From ZC4RG20 sp963782445 (GTDB lineage: Bacteria > Pseudomonadota > Gammaproteobacteria > Steroidobacterales > Rariloculaceae), in the NCBI GenBank assembly GCA_963782445.1, contig CAWAJM010000001.1, forward strand, positions 1,178,001 to 1,242,000: DNA of 64,000 nucleotides, read 5' to 3'. Within the stretch, counting starts at the first letter, position 1. Every line of letters starts with the position of its first letter. Below, piece by piece: positions 9,126 to 17,972 of this stretch. The position numbers and the translations under genes are program-made. Below the pieces are notes generated by a model. The model searched no databases, was not told the DNA's origin, and was given only the letters and a program-made list of their open reading frames with translations.

Positions 9126-9260
9126 ATAGCCGAGCGCGGACTCTCGCGACAAGACGTTGGAATTTCGGCGTATTCGCGTCCAAAAAGACCCGGGAGGCGG
9201 CGATTCGATCCGAATAGCCTGACGGTCCGTGGGGTGGAAACGGCTTTCGGGGAGACTGTT

Positions 9261-11378
9261 ATGTCAAGCGAAGGGGCATGGGGCCGTGACAGGCGGCATT
9301 CGCGCGGCCGCGGCGCATGGGGGTTCGTAGCTGTCTGGGCCGCCTGCGTATCGATCGGAGCGGCGGCGGCGCAGGTGGGGCAGGGCGACGGTTCGCCCGC
9401 GCCGTCCGCAGGCCCTTTGGAGACCATCGTGGTCTCGGCTTCGCGCATCGGGCAAAGGCTGGCCGATGCGCCGGCCGCCGTCACCGTGCTCTCGAGCGCC
9501 GCGCTCCAGCAACTGCCGTGGGACGACTACGGCGACTTGCTGCGCACCGTTCCCGGTTTGAATGTGGCGCAGACGGGCGTTCGGGACATCAACGTCACGG
9601 CGCGCGGCGCCACGAGCACGCTCTCGACATCGCAGCTGCTGCTGCTCGACGGCCGCTCCATGTATCTCGATTTCTTCGGCTTCGTCATGTGGGATCTACT
9701 GCCCGTGCAGCCGCAGGAGATCGATCGCATCGAGGTCGTGCGCGGCCCCGGAAGCGCCGTTTGGGGCGCGAACGCGATGACGGGTGTCGTGAACGTCATT
9801 ACGAAGCGGCCCAAGGACATGCTGGGCACGACGGTCGTCGTCGGCACGCCTTACGCGAATGTCGTTCATGCGGCCGCAAGGGGCAAGCTCGGCTATCGTG
9901 TATCCGCCGGCTTTTTTGCGCAGTCGGCGTACGAGCGGCCGACCGGCGAAGTGCCGGGCTCGGTGCCGCCGCAGACCTACCCGAATTTCGAGAATCGCGA
10001 TACGCGGCAGCGCCGGGTCGACGCGCGCGTCGACTACGATCTCACGGGCGACAGCTTCGTCTCGTTATCGGGCGGCTATGCCGATACGGCCGGGATCCTC
10101 GAAAGCGGCATCGGCCCCTTCGACATCGCCAAAGGCTCTGGCCTCTCCTATGTCAAGGCGGATTGGAACGGCGGGTCGGCGCACGTCGGGTTCTACGGCA
10201 ATTTTCTGCGCGGCGACGCCAAGAACCTGCTCACGCTCGGTGCCACGGGCCGTCCGTTGTCGTTCCATTTCGCGACGGACACGTACGACTTGGAGATGTC
10301 CGAAAGCGCCCGCGCGGGCGATAGAAACACGTTGACCTACGGGGCGGACTTCCGGAAGAGCTCTTTCGAACTCGGTATCGCGCCGGCGGCGTCGGGCCGG
10401 AAAGAGCGGGGCGCGTTTCTGCAGGACGAGCTAGGCCTCGCCGACCGCCTGAGCTGGGTGCTCGGGGCGAGATACGATCGTGTCGATCCGCTCGACAAGG
10501 CCGTCCTGACGCCGCGCACGAGCCTGTTGTTCTCTCTTTCGCCAAGTCAGGTGCTGCGCTTCTCCTACAGCGAAGCGTTCCGCACCCCGTCGGTCGTCAA
10601 CGATGACCTCGACGTTACGATCCTGCAGCAACTCGGACCGTTCCTCGCGCCGGCCGCGGCCGAGGGCGATCCGGGGCTCGGCCGGGAGAGAATGCAGGCC
10701 TACGAGGTCGGCTACGTCGGGACGCTCGGAGGCGGCATGACGGCTACGGCCAGCGCTTACGAGAACGTGATCGAGGATTCGATCGACTTCTTCGTTCGCC
10801 GCGCGTACGGGCCGGCGAACTTGCCGCAGCCGAGCGCGACTCTGCCGGCGGCGGTCATTCCTTGCTTTCTATTTGAGCCGGGAACGGGCCCCGCGGCCTG
10901 TCCGCTGGGCGGCCTCGCGGGTGTCGTCCCCTCTGCCTACAGCTATCGCAACGTCGGCAAGACCGTCAATCGCGGCCTCGAGCTCTCGCTGCAGCAAAGC
11001 GTGAGCGTCTGGCACTGGTTCGCCAATCTCTCGTGGCAGCAGGCGCCGCGTGTCTCGGGAGCGGGCGTCGATCCCTCCGGCCTCAACGTGCCTCCGGAAT
11101 GGCGAGCGAATTTCGGCGTCGGGCACGATGCCGTGAGGCTGTTCTGGGACGCGACCGTGAACTATCAAAGCAAGGCGTATTGGGCGGATGTCCTGTATGC
11201 GCGGGGCTACACCGCTGCGTTCACGCAGGTCGGCGCGATACTCGGCTGGCGTTTTCCGGGCGATCGCCTGCAGATCAAGGGGATCGCGCAAAACCTGCTG
11301 GACGCCCGGGTTCAGCAGCATATCTTCGGCGACATTCTGTCGCGCCGGTTCGAGGGGGAGATCAGCTACCGCTTTTAG
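9261..11378 (+). CDS. TonB-dependent outer-membrane receptor
   Basis: 705 residues from the ATG at 9261, chosen because GGGGAG lies seven bases upstream; a GTG at 9234 lacks such a site. A signal peptide (WGFVAVWAACVSIGAAAAQ) is followed by a short TonB-box-like ETIVVSASR. The plug domain (about 55-170) has DAPAAVTVLSSAALQQLP, LLLDGRSMYLDFFG and EVVRGPGSAVWGANAMTGVVN, and a 22-strand barrel ends in the aromatic terminus ISYRF. The plug reads like the BtuB/FepA/colicin-receptor class that imports siderophores, cobalamin or similar ligands. No cobalamin box or Fur-like site is obvious upstream, so the ligand is unknown. Confidence 0.93.
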   Translation: MSSEGAWGRDRRHSRGRGAWGFVAVWAACVSIGAAAAQVGQGDGSPAPSAGPLETIVVSASRIGQRLADAPAAVTVLSSAALQQLPWDDYGDLLRTVPGLNVAQTGVRDINVTARGATSTLSTSQLLLLDGRSMYLDFFGFVMWDLLPVQPQEIDRIEVVRGPGSAVWGANAMTGVVNVITKRPKDMLGTTVVVGTPYANVVHAAARGKLGYRVSAGFFAQSAYERPTGEVPGSVPPQTYPNFENRDTRQRRVDARVDYDLTGDSFVSLSGGYADTAGILESGIGPFDIAKGSGLSYVKADWNGGSAHVGFYGNFLRGDAKNLLTLGATGRPLSFHFATDTYDLEMSESARAGDRNTLTYGADFRKSSFELGIAPAASGRKERGAFLQDELGLADRLSWVLGARYDRVDPLDKAVLTPRTSLLFSLSPSQVLRFSYSEAFRTPSVVNDDLDVTILQQLGPFLAPAAAEGDPGLGRERMQAYEVGYVGTLGGGMTATASAYENVIEDSIDFFVRRAYGPANLPQPSATLPAAVIPCFLFEPGTGPAACPLGGLAGVVPSAYSYRNVGKTVNRGLELSLQQSVSVWHWFANLSWQQAPRVSGAGVDPSGLNVPPEWRANFGVGHDAVRLFWDATVNYQSKAYWADVLYARGYTAAFTQVGAILGWRFPGDRLQIKGIAQNLLDARVQQHIFGDILSRRFEGEISYRF

Positions 11379-11610
11379 CGGCGGCACGCGGCCTTCGTGG
11401 AAGGCTAGGCGCTGGAACGGCGGCAAAAGGCAGGCGGAGGCCCTTTGCGTGACAGGTCGCGCCCATGCCTTATACTTGGGCGAGGCAGCCTGTCGGAATC
11501 TTATGCTGGAAGACGCAAGGCGGAATCTCTCAGACTGCGAGCGTGTACGAACGACCGCGTACAAATACGAACGGCCACCTGGCCGAGTCAAGACCATAGG
11601 GGGACTTTCG

Positions 11611-12363
11611 ATGGCACCTGCAAGTCGTTTTTGCCTTTCGTTTCTGGCTGTCCTAGGCCTCGTCGCCGCCGCCAACGCTCAGTCGAACGGCCACGATCTC
11701 ATGAGCCGGCTCCACACCGCGATGATGGCGCAAGGACGCCCAGCTGCCGACAAGGCGCTGGACTCGAAGCGCGAACCCGCGAAGGTATTGGCCTTCTTCG
11801 GCGTTAAGCCCGGCATGAAAGTCGTCGACGTTGACGCCTCGAGCGGGTACTACAGCGAGCTGTTGGCTGCCGCTGTCGGGCCGACGGGAACGGTGTATGC
11901 CCAGAACGGCAAGCGTATGATGATGAATAAGGCCGGCATGAAAACGCTGCATGAACGCGCCGAGCGGCTGCCGAACCTCAAGCCGATCGAGGTTCCCGAG
12001 ACGGACCTCGGTATGAACGGCCAGCTCGACTTCGCGCTGCTGAGCCTTCATCTGCACGACGTCTACAACTTCGGGGGCAAGGATGCAGCACTTGCGCTGC
12101 TGCGCAGCATCAACTCGTCGCTGAAGCCCGGCGGCAAGTTGGGCGTCATCGATCATATCGGGGACGTCAATGCCGATAACAAGACGCTGCACCGGATTCC
12201 GGTATCGACGGTCGAGGGGCTCTTGAAGGAAGCGGGCTTCAAGATCGAAGGCCAGTCGAATGTGCTCCACCATCCCGAAGACAATCACACGCTGGTCAGC
12301 CACGACGCCAAAATCCGGCGGATGACCGACCGCATGGTCTTGCTCGCGATGAAGCCAGAATAA
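11611..12363 (+). CDS. exported SAM-methyltransferase-like protein (COG4798 type)
   Basis: 250 residues from the ATG at 11611, preceded by AGGGGGA. A clear signal peptide (FCLSFLAVLGLVAAANAQ) precedes a class I methyltransferase fold. AFFGVKPGMKVVDVDASSGYYSELLA is motif I with the usual Gly-rich loop weakened to DASSG. LDFALLSLHLHD and INSSLKPGGKLGVIDH are the later strands. Family members are predicted methyltransferases of unknown substrate, and many carry signal peptides. S-adenosylmethionine is not expected in the periplasm, so the protein may bind another ligand. The sugar dehydrogenase gene follows after 58 bases and is probably co-transcribed. Confidence 0.85.
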   Translation: MAPASRFCLSFLAVLGLVAAANAQSNGHDLMSRLHTAMMAQGRPAADKALDSKREPAKVLAFFGVKPGMKVVDVDASSGYYSELLAAAVGPTGTVYAQNGKRMMMNKAGMKTLHERAERLPNLKPIEVPETDLGMNGQLDFALLSLHLHDVYNFGGKDAALALLRSINSSLKPGGKLGVIDHIGDVNADNKTLHRIPVSTVEGLLKEAGFKIEGQSNVLHHPEDNHTLVSHDAKIRRMTDRMVLLAMKPE

Positions 12364-12421
12364 AGTTTGGCGCGCACCGAAACATCGCCATACGAACAAC
12401 AATCGCACCTCCGGGGGAGCC

Positions 12422-13642
12422 ATGCGTACATTCACGTCCATGACCGTCGCGGCCGCGCTCGGTCTCGTCGCCCTGCCGCTCGCCGCTCAGCAGCACATCC
12501 CGATCAGGAACGGCATCCCGGCGCCGCCGCCGGGTTACAAGACGCCGCCACTGCCGGACCACCCGGTCCAGTACTCCACCGCCGAAGGCCAGGACATTCG
12601 TGTCGTGGTCGTGGTCCGCGGGCTGTCTCATCCGTGGAGCCTTGCGTTCCTGCCGGGCGGCGACATGCTCGTAACGGAGCGCGCCGGGCGCCTCCGGCTC
12701 GTGCACGACGGCCGCCTCGAGCCCGATCCCGTCGCCGGACTGCCCAAGGTCCATACCGGCTTCCTCTCGGGCCTGTTCGACGTAGCGCTTCACCCGGACT
12801 TCGCGCACAACCACTACGTCTACCTGAGCTACGACAAGCCGCAGGAGGGGGGCAAAGCCGTGCTGGCCGTTGCGCGCGGCGTGTGGAATGGCAGCGCACT
12901 GACCGACGTGCACGACATCTTCGTCGCGACTAAGGGCACGAGCGGTAATTCCCGCCTCCTGTTCGCACCGGACGGCATGCTCTACGTCAGCACGTACGGA
13001 GCCGAGGCGGGCAACGCCCCCCAGGATCCGAGCAGCGACACGGGTAAGGTCTTGCGGCTGCACGACGACGGCACCGTGCCCGACGACAATCCCTTTGTCG
13101 GCAAAGCAGGCTACCGCCCCGAGATTTTTACGCTCGGCCACCGAAGCCCGCTGGGCCTGGCCGTGCGGCCGGGCACCGACGAGATCTGGGAGGTCGAGAT
13201 GGGACCGGACGGCGGCGACGAGCTCAATGTTCTGCACGCCGGCGCCAACTACGGCTGGCCGCTCGTCAGCCTGGGACGCACGTATCCCGGCCCATGGCAG
13301 TCGAAGTACTTCCAGAAGGCGGGCTACGAGGACCCGGTCGTCTACTGGACGCCGTCGATTTCCACCTCGGGGCTGGCCTTCTATACCGGCGACAAGCTGC
13401 CCAAGTGGAAGGGCGATGCGTTCGTGGGCGGCATGCGTTACGGCGAGATTCCGGGGACCGGTCAGCTGCAGCGTATCTTGTTCAACGAAAAGATGGAGGA
13501 GCTGCGCCGCGAGCCGCTGCTGCTCGATATGCGTCAGCGCATTCGCGACGTGCGGCAGGGCCCGGACGGACTGTTGTATCTGGTCACGGACTCCGCGAAG
13601 GATGCAGGCATCCTGCGCATCGAGCCGGGCGAGGTGAACTAG
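12422..13642 (+). CDS. PQQ-dependent soluble sugar dehydrogenase, exported (second copy)
   Basis: 406 residues with GGGGGAG upstream of the ATG. The signal peptide ends near LPLAAQQ. The propeller motifs match the copy at 4283: SHPWSLAFLPGGDMLVTER, LHPDFAHNHYVYLSY, GPDGGDELNVLHAGANYGWP and RQRIRDVRQGPDGLLYLVTD. A Pro-rich segment (GIPAPPPGYKTPPLPDHP) follows the signal peptide as in the paralogue. Periplasmic oxidation of aldoses or related alcohols with PQQ is the family role. The gene ends seven bases before the convergent gene at 13650. Confidence 0.9.
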   Translation: MRTFTSMTVAAALGLVALPLAAQQHIPIRNGIPAPPPGYKTPPLPDHPVQYSTAEGQDIRVVVVVRGLSHPWSLAFLPGGDMLVTERAGRLRLVHDGRLEPDPVAGLPKVHTGFLSGLFDVALHPDFAHNHYVYLSYDKPQEGGKAVLAVARGVWNGSALTDVHDIFVATKGTSGNSRLLFAPDGMLYVSTYGAEAGNAPQDPSSDTGKVLRLHDDGTVPDDNPFVGKAGYRPEIFTLGHRSPLGLAVRPGTDEIWEVEMGPDGGDELNVLHAGANYGWPLVSLGRTYPGPWQSKYFQKAGYEDPVVYWTPSISTSGLAFYTGDKLPKWKGDAFVGGMRYGEIPGTGQLQRILFNEKMEELRREPLLLDMRQRIRDVRQGPDGLLYLVTDSAKDAGILRIEPGEVN

Positions 13643-13649
13643 AGCCGGC

Positions 13650-14522
13650 CTAGAGGCGCCCGTATGCGCTCAATACGCGCAGCGCGCGCATAGTCTCGAT
13701 GCCTCGATACGCCAGGGTGGCCGCCCGGCCGGGCGGCTCCCAGGTCAACGTCCAGCCGCCATCGGCGTGCTGATCGTCCTCGAGACGGTCCAGATGGGCT
13801 TCGACGAGCGCGTCTTCGAAGAGTGTGCGCCAGCGGCTCGCGGGACGCGGTGCGTAGTGCAGCGGAGTGAGGCCGTAGCTCGGGTCGCCTGGATCCCGGC
13901 GCAGATAGGTAAGCTGCGGCAGATGCGCCTGGAGCTGCGCGACGATGGGGGCGGCGCGAGCCTGATCGGGTACGTGCTCGAGGAACACGAGCACCTCCCC
14001 AAACGCGTGGGCGTCTTCGGGCAGCGCCGCCTCGATCGTCCTCCAGCACCAGTCGGTCGCTGCAGAGAGCCATCCGTGCTCGATACGGAGCCCGTGGAGC
14101 AGACCCGCGAGACCCGCTGTGGGATTGAGGTCGGGCCGATACGTCCACTCGGACCAATGGACGGCCCGCGGATATCGCTCAATGGCGGATGTCGCGAGAG
14201 GAACGGCGCCATCGACGGCCATCGACGCCAGGAACTGGCAGGCTCCCTCGACCATTACCGCGTCGGTCTGTCCGGCCGCCAGCATCACGAGCAGCGCCTG
14301 CTCGACGTCGATGGGCAGGCTGTCGGGAGCCAGCTTGTCGGGCTCGAGACCGTGACCGAAGCCGCCGTCCGGATTCCGGTAGCCTTCCAAAGCTGCGTTG
14401 ACGCCCGCGGCCGGCGCGTCCTCGAACAGCGTTGCGAACAGGCGGCGCTCGAGCAGCCGGCCCTCGAGGTGAACGAAGTCGCGGGCCGCCTTGAATCGTT
14501 CGTCGCGGTTGCGTTTCACCAT
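13650..14522 (-). CDS. terpenoid-cyclase/prenyltransferase-fold protein
   Basis: 290 residues, ATG preceded by AAGAGG. Repeated helical motifs with Gly-rich turns (YRNPDGGFGHGLEPD near residue 47, HADGGWTLTWEPPG near 250) are like the QW-type repeats of the alpha/alpha-toroid fold of squalene cyclases and prenyltransferase beta subunits. The catalytic DXDD of squalene-hopene cyclases is not seen and no membrane segment is evident, so enzymatic cyclisation is doubtful. It may be a binding protein. Functions in this family are mostly unassigned. Confidence 0.75.
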   Translation of the reverse strand: MVKRNRDERFKAARDFVHLEGRLLERRLFATLFEDAPAAGVNAALEGYRNPDGGFGHGLEPDKLAPDSLPIDVEQALLVMLAAGQTDAVMVEGACQFLASMAVDGAVPLATSAIERYPRAVHWSEWTYRPDLNPTAGLAGLLHGLRIEHGWLSAATDWCWRTIEAALPEDAHAFGEVLVFLEHVPDQARAAPIVAQLQAHLPQLTYLRRDPGDPSYGLTPLHYAPRPASRWRTLFEDALVEAHLDRLEDDQHADGGWTLTWEPPGRAATLAYRGIETMRALRVLSAYGRL

Positions 14523-14555
14523 GGTCTAGGCCTCTTGGGGTCGGAGCCCTCAGGG

Positions 14556-14789
14556 TCACAGAATGCTGCGCAATCCGGCCGATGTCCAAAGATCGATGGC
14601 AAACACGGTGACCGAGAAAGCGCGCGCAAGGAACGCAGCCATGCCGCCAAGCGGCGGATAGCGGGTCAGATCAACCTGCCGGAAGCGCTTCTCGATCTCG
14701 TGTCGGGTCATATGTGCGACTTTATAGCGCCGGATGGCCGCCCAGGGAGGGACCTCCGTGCGTTTCCCTTCGATCGAGTTTTGATCCAT
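14556..14789 (-). CDS. small hypothetical protein
   Basis: 77 residues from the ATG at 14789 (MDQNSIEGKR), with a GAGGCGAG-like ribosome site. The frame stays open upstream to 14891, but that part looks non-coding. A basic region (RRYKVAHMTRHEIEKRFRQ) precedes a hydrophobic stretch (MAAFLARAFSVTVFAIDLW) that could be an amphipathic or membrane helix. No family is recognised. Confidence 0.4.
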   Translation of the reverse strand: MDQNSIEGKRTEVPPWAAIRRYKVAHMTRHEIEKRFRQVDLTRYPPLGGMAAFLARAFSVTVFAIDLWTSAGLRSIL

Positions 14790-14929
14790 ACTCGCCTCGG
14801 CATGATGCCCGTGCCTCCCACCCTCCAGCGGGAAAGTACTGCCGTGCGGGGCTGTCAATTCGTCCGAACCCAAGATTCGAGCGGGTCGCATGAGGAGGGG
14901 TTGCGAGCGACGCTCGGACGGAGGTTCGT

Positions 14930-15489
14930 ATGAAACTCACTGCGCCTATCTTCATCCTCAAACAGCAGGCCAAGGCGCTGGCGCGCGCCGAGAAGATTCC
15001 CCTGCACGCGGCCCTCGATCGGCGATCGGCGAGGACTGCGGCGCGTTCGGCGATCGGCTGCTCATCGACGATTCGGACGAGGTCTGCGCCTCATACATCG
15101 CCGCCGAGCTTGCGGCCGCGCCGGCCGGCACGCTCGTCATCGTCGATTATCTGCAGCTGTTGGACCAGAACCGGAAGCATCCCGCGCTGAACGCGCAGGT
15201 GCGGCAGTTGAAGGCGTTCGCTCGTACGCGGCGAGTCGCCGTCGTGTGTCTCTCCCAGATCGACCGGCGCTACGATCCTTCGAGACGACCCTGTCCGGAC
15301 CTGCGCGACGTTCGACTCCCGAACCCCGTGGATCTCGGCTTGTTCGACCGGACCTGCTTTCTCGGGCAGGGGCGGGCGCAAGTTGGGGCCTCGGGGGGCG
15401 GCGGCCCCGTCGACGTAAAGATTCTTCTATCCGCTTGCGAGCGTTCCGCTCGCGCTCTAAAGTGCCCCATGAGGCTCAGCGTACGATGA
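14930..15489 (+). pseudogene. decayed RecA/DnaB-like ATPase ('DNA helicase' family), internal deletion and frameshift
   Basis: The frame opening at 14930 begins MKLTAPIFILKQQAKALAR and continues EKIPLHAALD, the usual N-terminus of a small DnaB-like ATPase family. It then falls into nonsense. From about 15045 another frame carries the family's C-terminal half: TLVIVDYLQLLDQNRKHP, RRVAVVCLSQIDRRYDP and RDVRLPNPVDLGLFDR. The central part with the Walker A nucleotide loop is missing. An eight-base direct repeat (CGATCGGC at 15016-15023 and 15023-15030) sits at the junction, consistent with deletion between short repeats. The usual end is also overrun, into the start of the next gene. Family assignment is from memory. 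Confidence 0.7.
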
Positions 15490-15896
15490 ACTTGTTGGCA
15501 AGACTCAGGAACCGGCGCCGGCTCGTGGCGCGGCTGACGGCGCCGCTGCTTTGCGTGGTCTGGCTCGGCGCTTTCGGCTGTCCCTGCGTCATGGCCGCGG
15601 ACATGGTTCACGCCGCAACGGCGCCGCATCAGACCCACCACGAAAGTCACTGTCCGAACTGCCCCGGCGAGGGGCACGGCAGCTCTGTCGGCTGCTCGAG
15701 CGTGCACAATGTGGTCAATCCCGTGCCGCCTGCGCTGCCCCTGAAATGGGATCTGAGCCACGTATCGGCCGTGGCGGAGCCGTCGCTCGGCGATACGCCG
15801 GCCCGCTTCGTCGGCAGGGTGCCGCGTACACTGCATCCAGGCGCGCATGCGCCTCCGGTTCCGCTGCGTCTACGTTACTGCACATTCCTGAATTAG
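15486..15896 (+). CDS. His/Cys-rich exported protein preceding copA (CopL-like)
   Basis: 136 residues starting with the ATG at 15486. The basic N-terminus (LARLRNRRRLVARL) leads into a hydrophobic segment cleaved near CVMAAD. The next 40 residues hold a metal-binding cluster: HQTHHESHCPNCPGEGHG and then GCSSVHN. Its position directly ahead of copAB and its Cys/His content match CopL-type metal-binding proteins required for copper-induced copAB expression in xanthomonads. Sequence similarity to CopL itself cannot be confirmed by eye. It could alternatively be a periplasmic copper-binding protein. Confidence 0.6.
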   Translation: MNLLARLRNRRRLVARLTAPLLCVVWLGAFGCPCVMAADMVHAATAPHQTHHESHCPNCPGEGHGSSVGCSSVHNVVNPVPPALPLKWDLSHVSAVAEPSLGDTPARFVGRVPRTLHPGAHAPPVPLRLRYCTFLN

Positions 15897-16085
15897 GCGC
15901 CCGCGGCAGGCGGACGCCCCGCGGCCGGCACGCTCCGTCCTAACGGGTCGTCCCCGCCTCCGCGGCGACCGCCACTGCCGTATCCGGCCCTGCGGCCGCC
16001 GCTCCAGGACCGCACGCTTCGGCGTGCCCATTCGCGAATCTTCATTCCTCGCGCGCCGTCCCGCGACGGCCGAAGGAGCCACCCA

Positions 16086-17972
16086 ATGGCTGACCGATAT
16101 CCCAGCACCTTGCTGCCGCCGCCGACGCGGCGCCGATTCCTGCAAGGCCTCGCCGCAACCGGTGTGCTGACTGGCCTGAACTCGTGGCGATTCCCGTGTG
16201 CCGTCGCCGCAGGGGCCCCGCGCGGCGCCGGGTTGAGCGGCACGCAGTTCGATCTGACGATCGCCCCGCATCACGTCAACTTCACGGGCAATCCGGCTGT
16301 GGCAACCCTCGTGAACGGCTCGTTGCCGGGGCCCGTCCTGCGCTGGCGCGAAGGCGACACCGTACACATCAGGGTACGCAATGCACTGCGCGAGTCCGCG
16401 TCTATCCACTGGCACGGCATCTTGCTGCCCGCCGCCATGGACGGCGTGCCCGGCATGAGCTATCGCGGAATCGACCCCGGCGACTCGTTCCTGTATCGCT
16501 TCCAAGTGCGTCAAAGCGGAACGTATTGGTACCACAGTCACTCGCATTTTCAGGAGCAGACGGGCGTCGTGGGTCCGTTGATCCTCGATCCTCTCGATCC
16601 CGAGCCCTTCACGTACGATCGCGAGCACGTGGTCATGCTCACCGATTGGATCGATCGCGACCCGGACGAATTGTATGCCTTGCTCAAGAAGCAGCCGGAT
16701 TTCTTCAACTACAACCGCCGGACACTGGGGAACTTCGTCCACGACGTTGAACGCGAAGGCTTCGGCCGGGCGCTGCACGATCGGCTCGGCTGGGCGCGCA
16801 TGCGCATGCGTCCGAGCGACCTCGCCGATGTCGGTGCAAACTACGGCTACACCTACCTCATGAACGGCACACCGCCGGCCGCGAATTGGACCGGTCTGTT
16901 CCGCCGAGGCGAGCGCGTACGCCTGCGCTTCATCAACGGCTCGGCGATGACTTACTTCGACGTGCGCATTCCGGGCTTGAAGATGACCGTCGTGGCGGCC
17001 GACGGTCAGTACGTGCATCCCGTGACCGTCGACGAATTTCGCATAGGCGTCGCCGAGGTCTTCGACGTCGTCGTCGAGCCGGCCGGCGCGGAGGCATTCA
17101 CGATATTCGCCGAGTCCATGGACCGCAGCGGCTACGCGCGCGGGACGCTCGCGACGCGCGCAGGGCTCAGCGCACCCGTGCCGGAACTCTCCAAGGTCGT
17201 CTACCTGACGATGGCCGACGTGGGGATGGGGGGCATGGGCGGGAAAGACGGCATGGACGTTTTGGGCGACATCAAGGGCCATGCCACGGACGCGGCGACC
17301 ATGAAGTCGGGCGGCATGGCTGCTTCGAGTGCAAAGGCGGCCGCAGAGCATGGCGCGATGGCGCACGGGAAGATGAACATGCCCGGCGCCCATTCCGACG
17401 CGATGGCGATGCCGGCCCGCGCCGCCATGCCCATGGCCATGCAGCAGCACCCGGCGAGCGAGATGCACAACCCGGGAGTCGCCATGCGCACGATGCGGCC
17501 TACGGCGCGGCTCGACGATCCCGGCATCGGCCTGCGGGATAACGGCCGGCGCGTCTTGACGTACGCTGACTTGAAGAGCCTTTTCCCCGATCCGGACGGG
17601 CGCGAGCCAGGGCGCACGATCGAACTTCATCTGACGGGCCATATGGAGCGCTACATCTGGTCGTTCAACGGGATTCAGTTCTCGCACTCGGAACCGATCG
17701 CGTTGCGATACGGCGAACGCGTGCGCCTGCTGCTCGTCAACGACACGATGATGGATCATCCGATTCACCTGCACGGCATGTGGAGCGATCTCGAGGACGA
17801 AGCCGGCCGCTTCCACGTCCGCAAGCACACGATTCGCATCCCTCCGGGGACGAAGCGAAGTTATCGTGTGCGGGCCGATGCGCTCGGACGTTGGGCGTAT
17901 CACTGCCACCTGCTCTATCACATGCACGCGGGCATGTTTCGCGAAGTCCGGGTCGACACGGAGGAGAGCTGA
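16086..17972 (+). CDS. copA: copper-resistance multicopper oxidase CopA
   Basis: 628 residues, with AAGGAG upstream. A twin-arginine signal (RRRFLQGLAATGVLTGL) directs folded export. Three cupredoxin domains carry the copper ligands SIHWHGI, YWYHSHSHFQEQ, HPIHLHGMW and the C-terminal HCHLLYHMHAGMF, which covers the type 1 and trinuclear sites. Between domains 2 and 3 (about 375-465) is a Met/His/Gly-rich insert with repeated MGGM, GAMAHGKMNM and MAMPARAAMPMAM motifs, typical of CopA/PcoA for binding or oxidising Cu(I). It overlaps copB by one base in TGATG, so translation is coupled. Confidence 0.96.
   Translation: MADRYPSTLLPPPTRRRFLQGLAATGVLTGLNSWRFPCAVAAGAPRGAGLSGTQFDLTIAPHHVNFTGNPAVATLVNGSLPGPVLRWREGDTVHIRVRNALRESASIHWHGILLPAAMDGVPGMSYRGIDPGDSFLYRFQVRQSGTYWYHSHSHFQEQTGVVGPLILDPLDPEPFTYDREHVVMLTDWIDRDPDELYALLKKQPDFFNYNRRTLGNFVHDVEREGFGRALHDRLGWARMRMRPSDLADVGANYGYTYLMNGTPPAANWTGLFRRGERVRLRFINGSAMTYFDVRIPGLKMTVVAADGQYVHPVTVDEFRIGVAEVFDVVVEPAGAEAFTIFAESMDRSGYARGTLATRAGLSAPVPELSKVVYLTMADVGMGGMGGKDGMDVLGDIKGHATDAATMKSGGMAASSAKAAAEHGAMAHGKMNMPGAHSDAMAMPARAAMPMAMQQHPASEMHNPGVAMRTMRPTARLDDPGIGLRDNGRRVLTYADLKSLFPDPDGREPGRTIELHLTGHMERYIWSFNGIQFSHSEPIALRYGERVRLLLVNDTMMDHPIHLHGMWSDLEDEAGRFHVRKHTIRIPPGTKRSYRVRADALGRWAYHCHLLYHMHAGMFREVRVDTEES

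Noticed and set aside
9034..9260. Possible cobalamin riboswitch before the BtuB/FepA-like receptor
   Set aside because: No cobalamin-box consensus or matching stems could be found; only a short inverted repeat.
15870..17927. Minus-strand open frame of 685 codons
   Set aside because: Antisense to copA; Val/Arg/His-rich shadow of a known multicopper oxidase.
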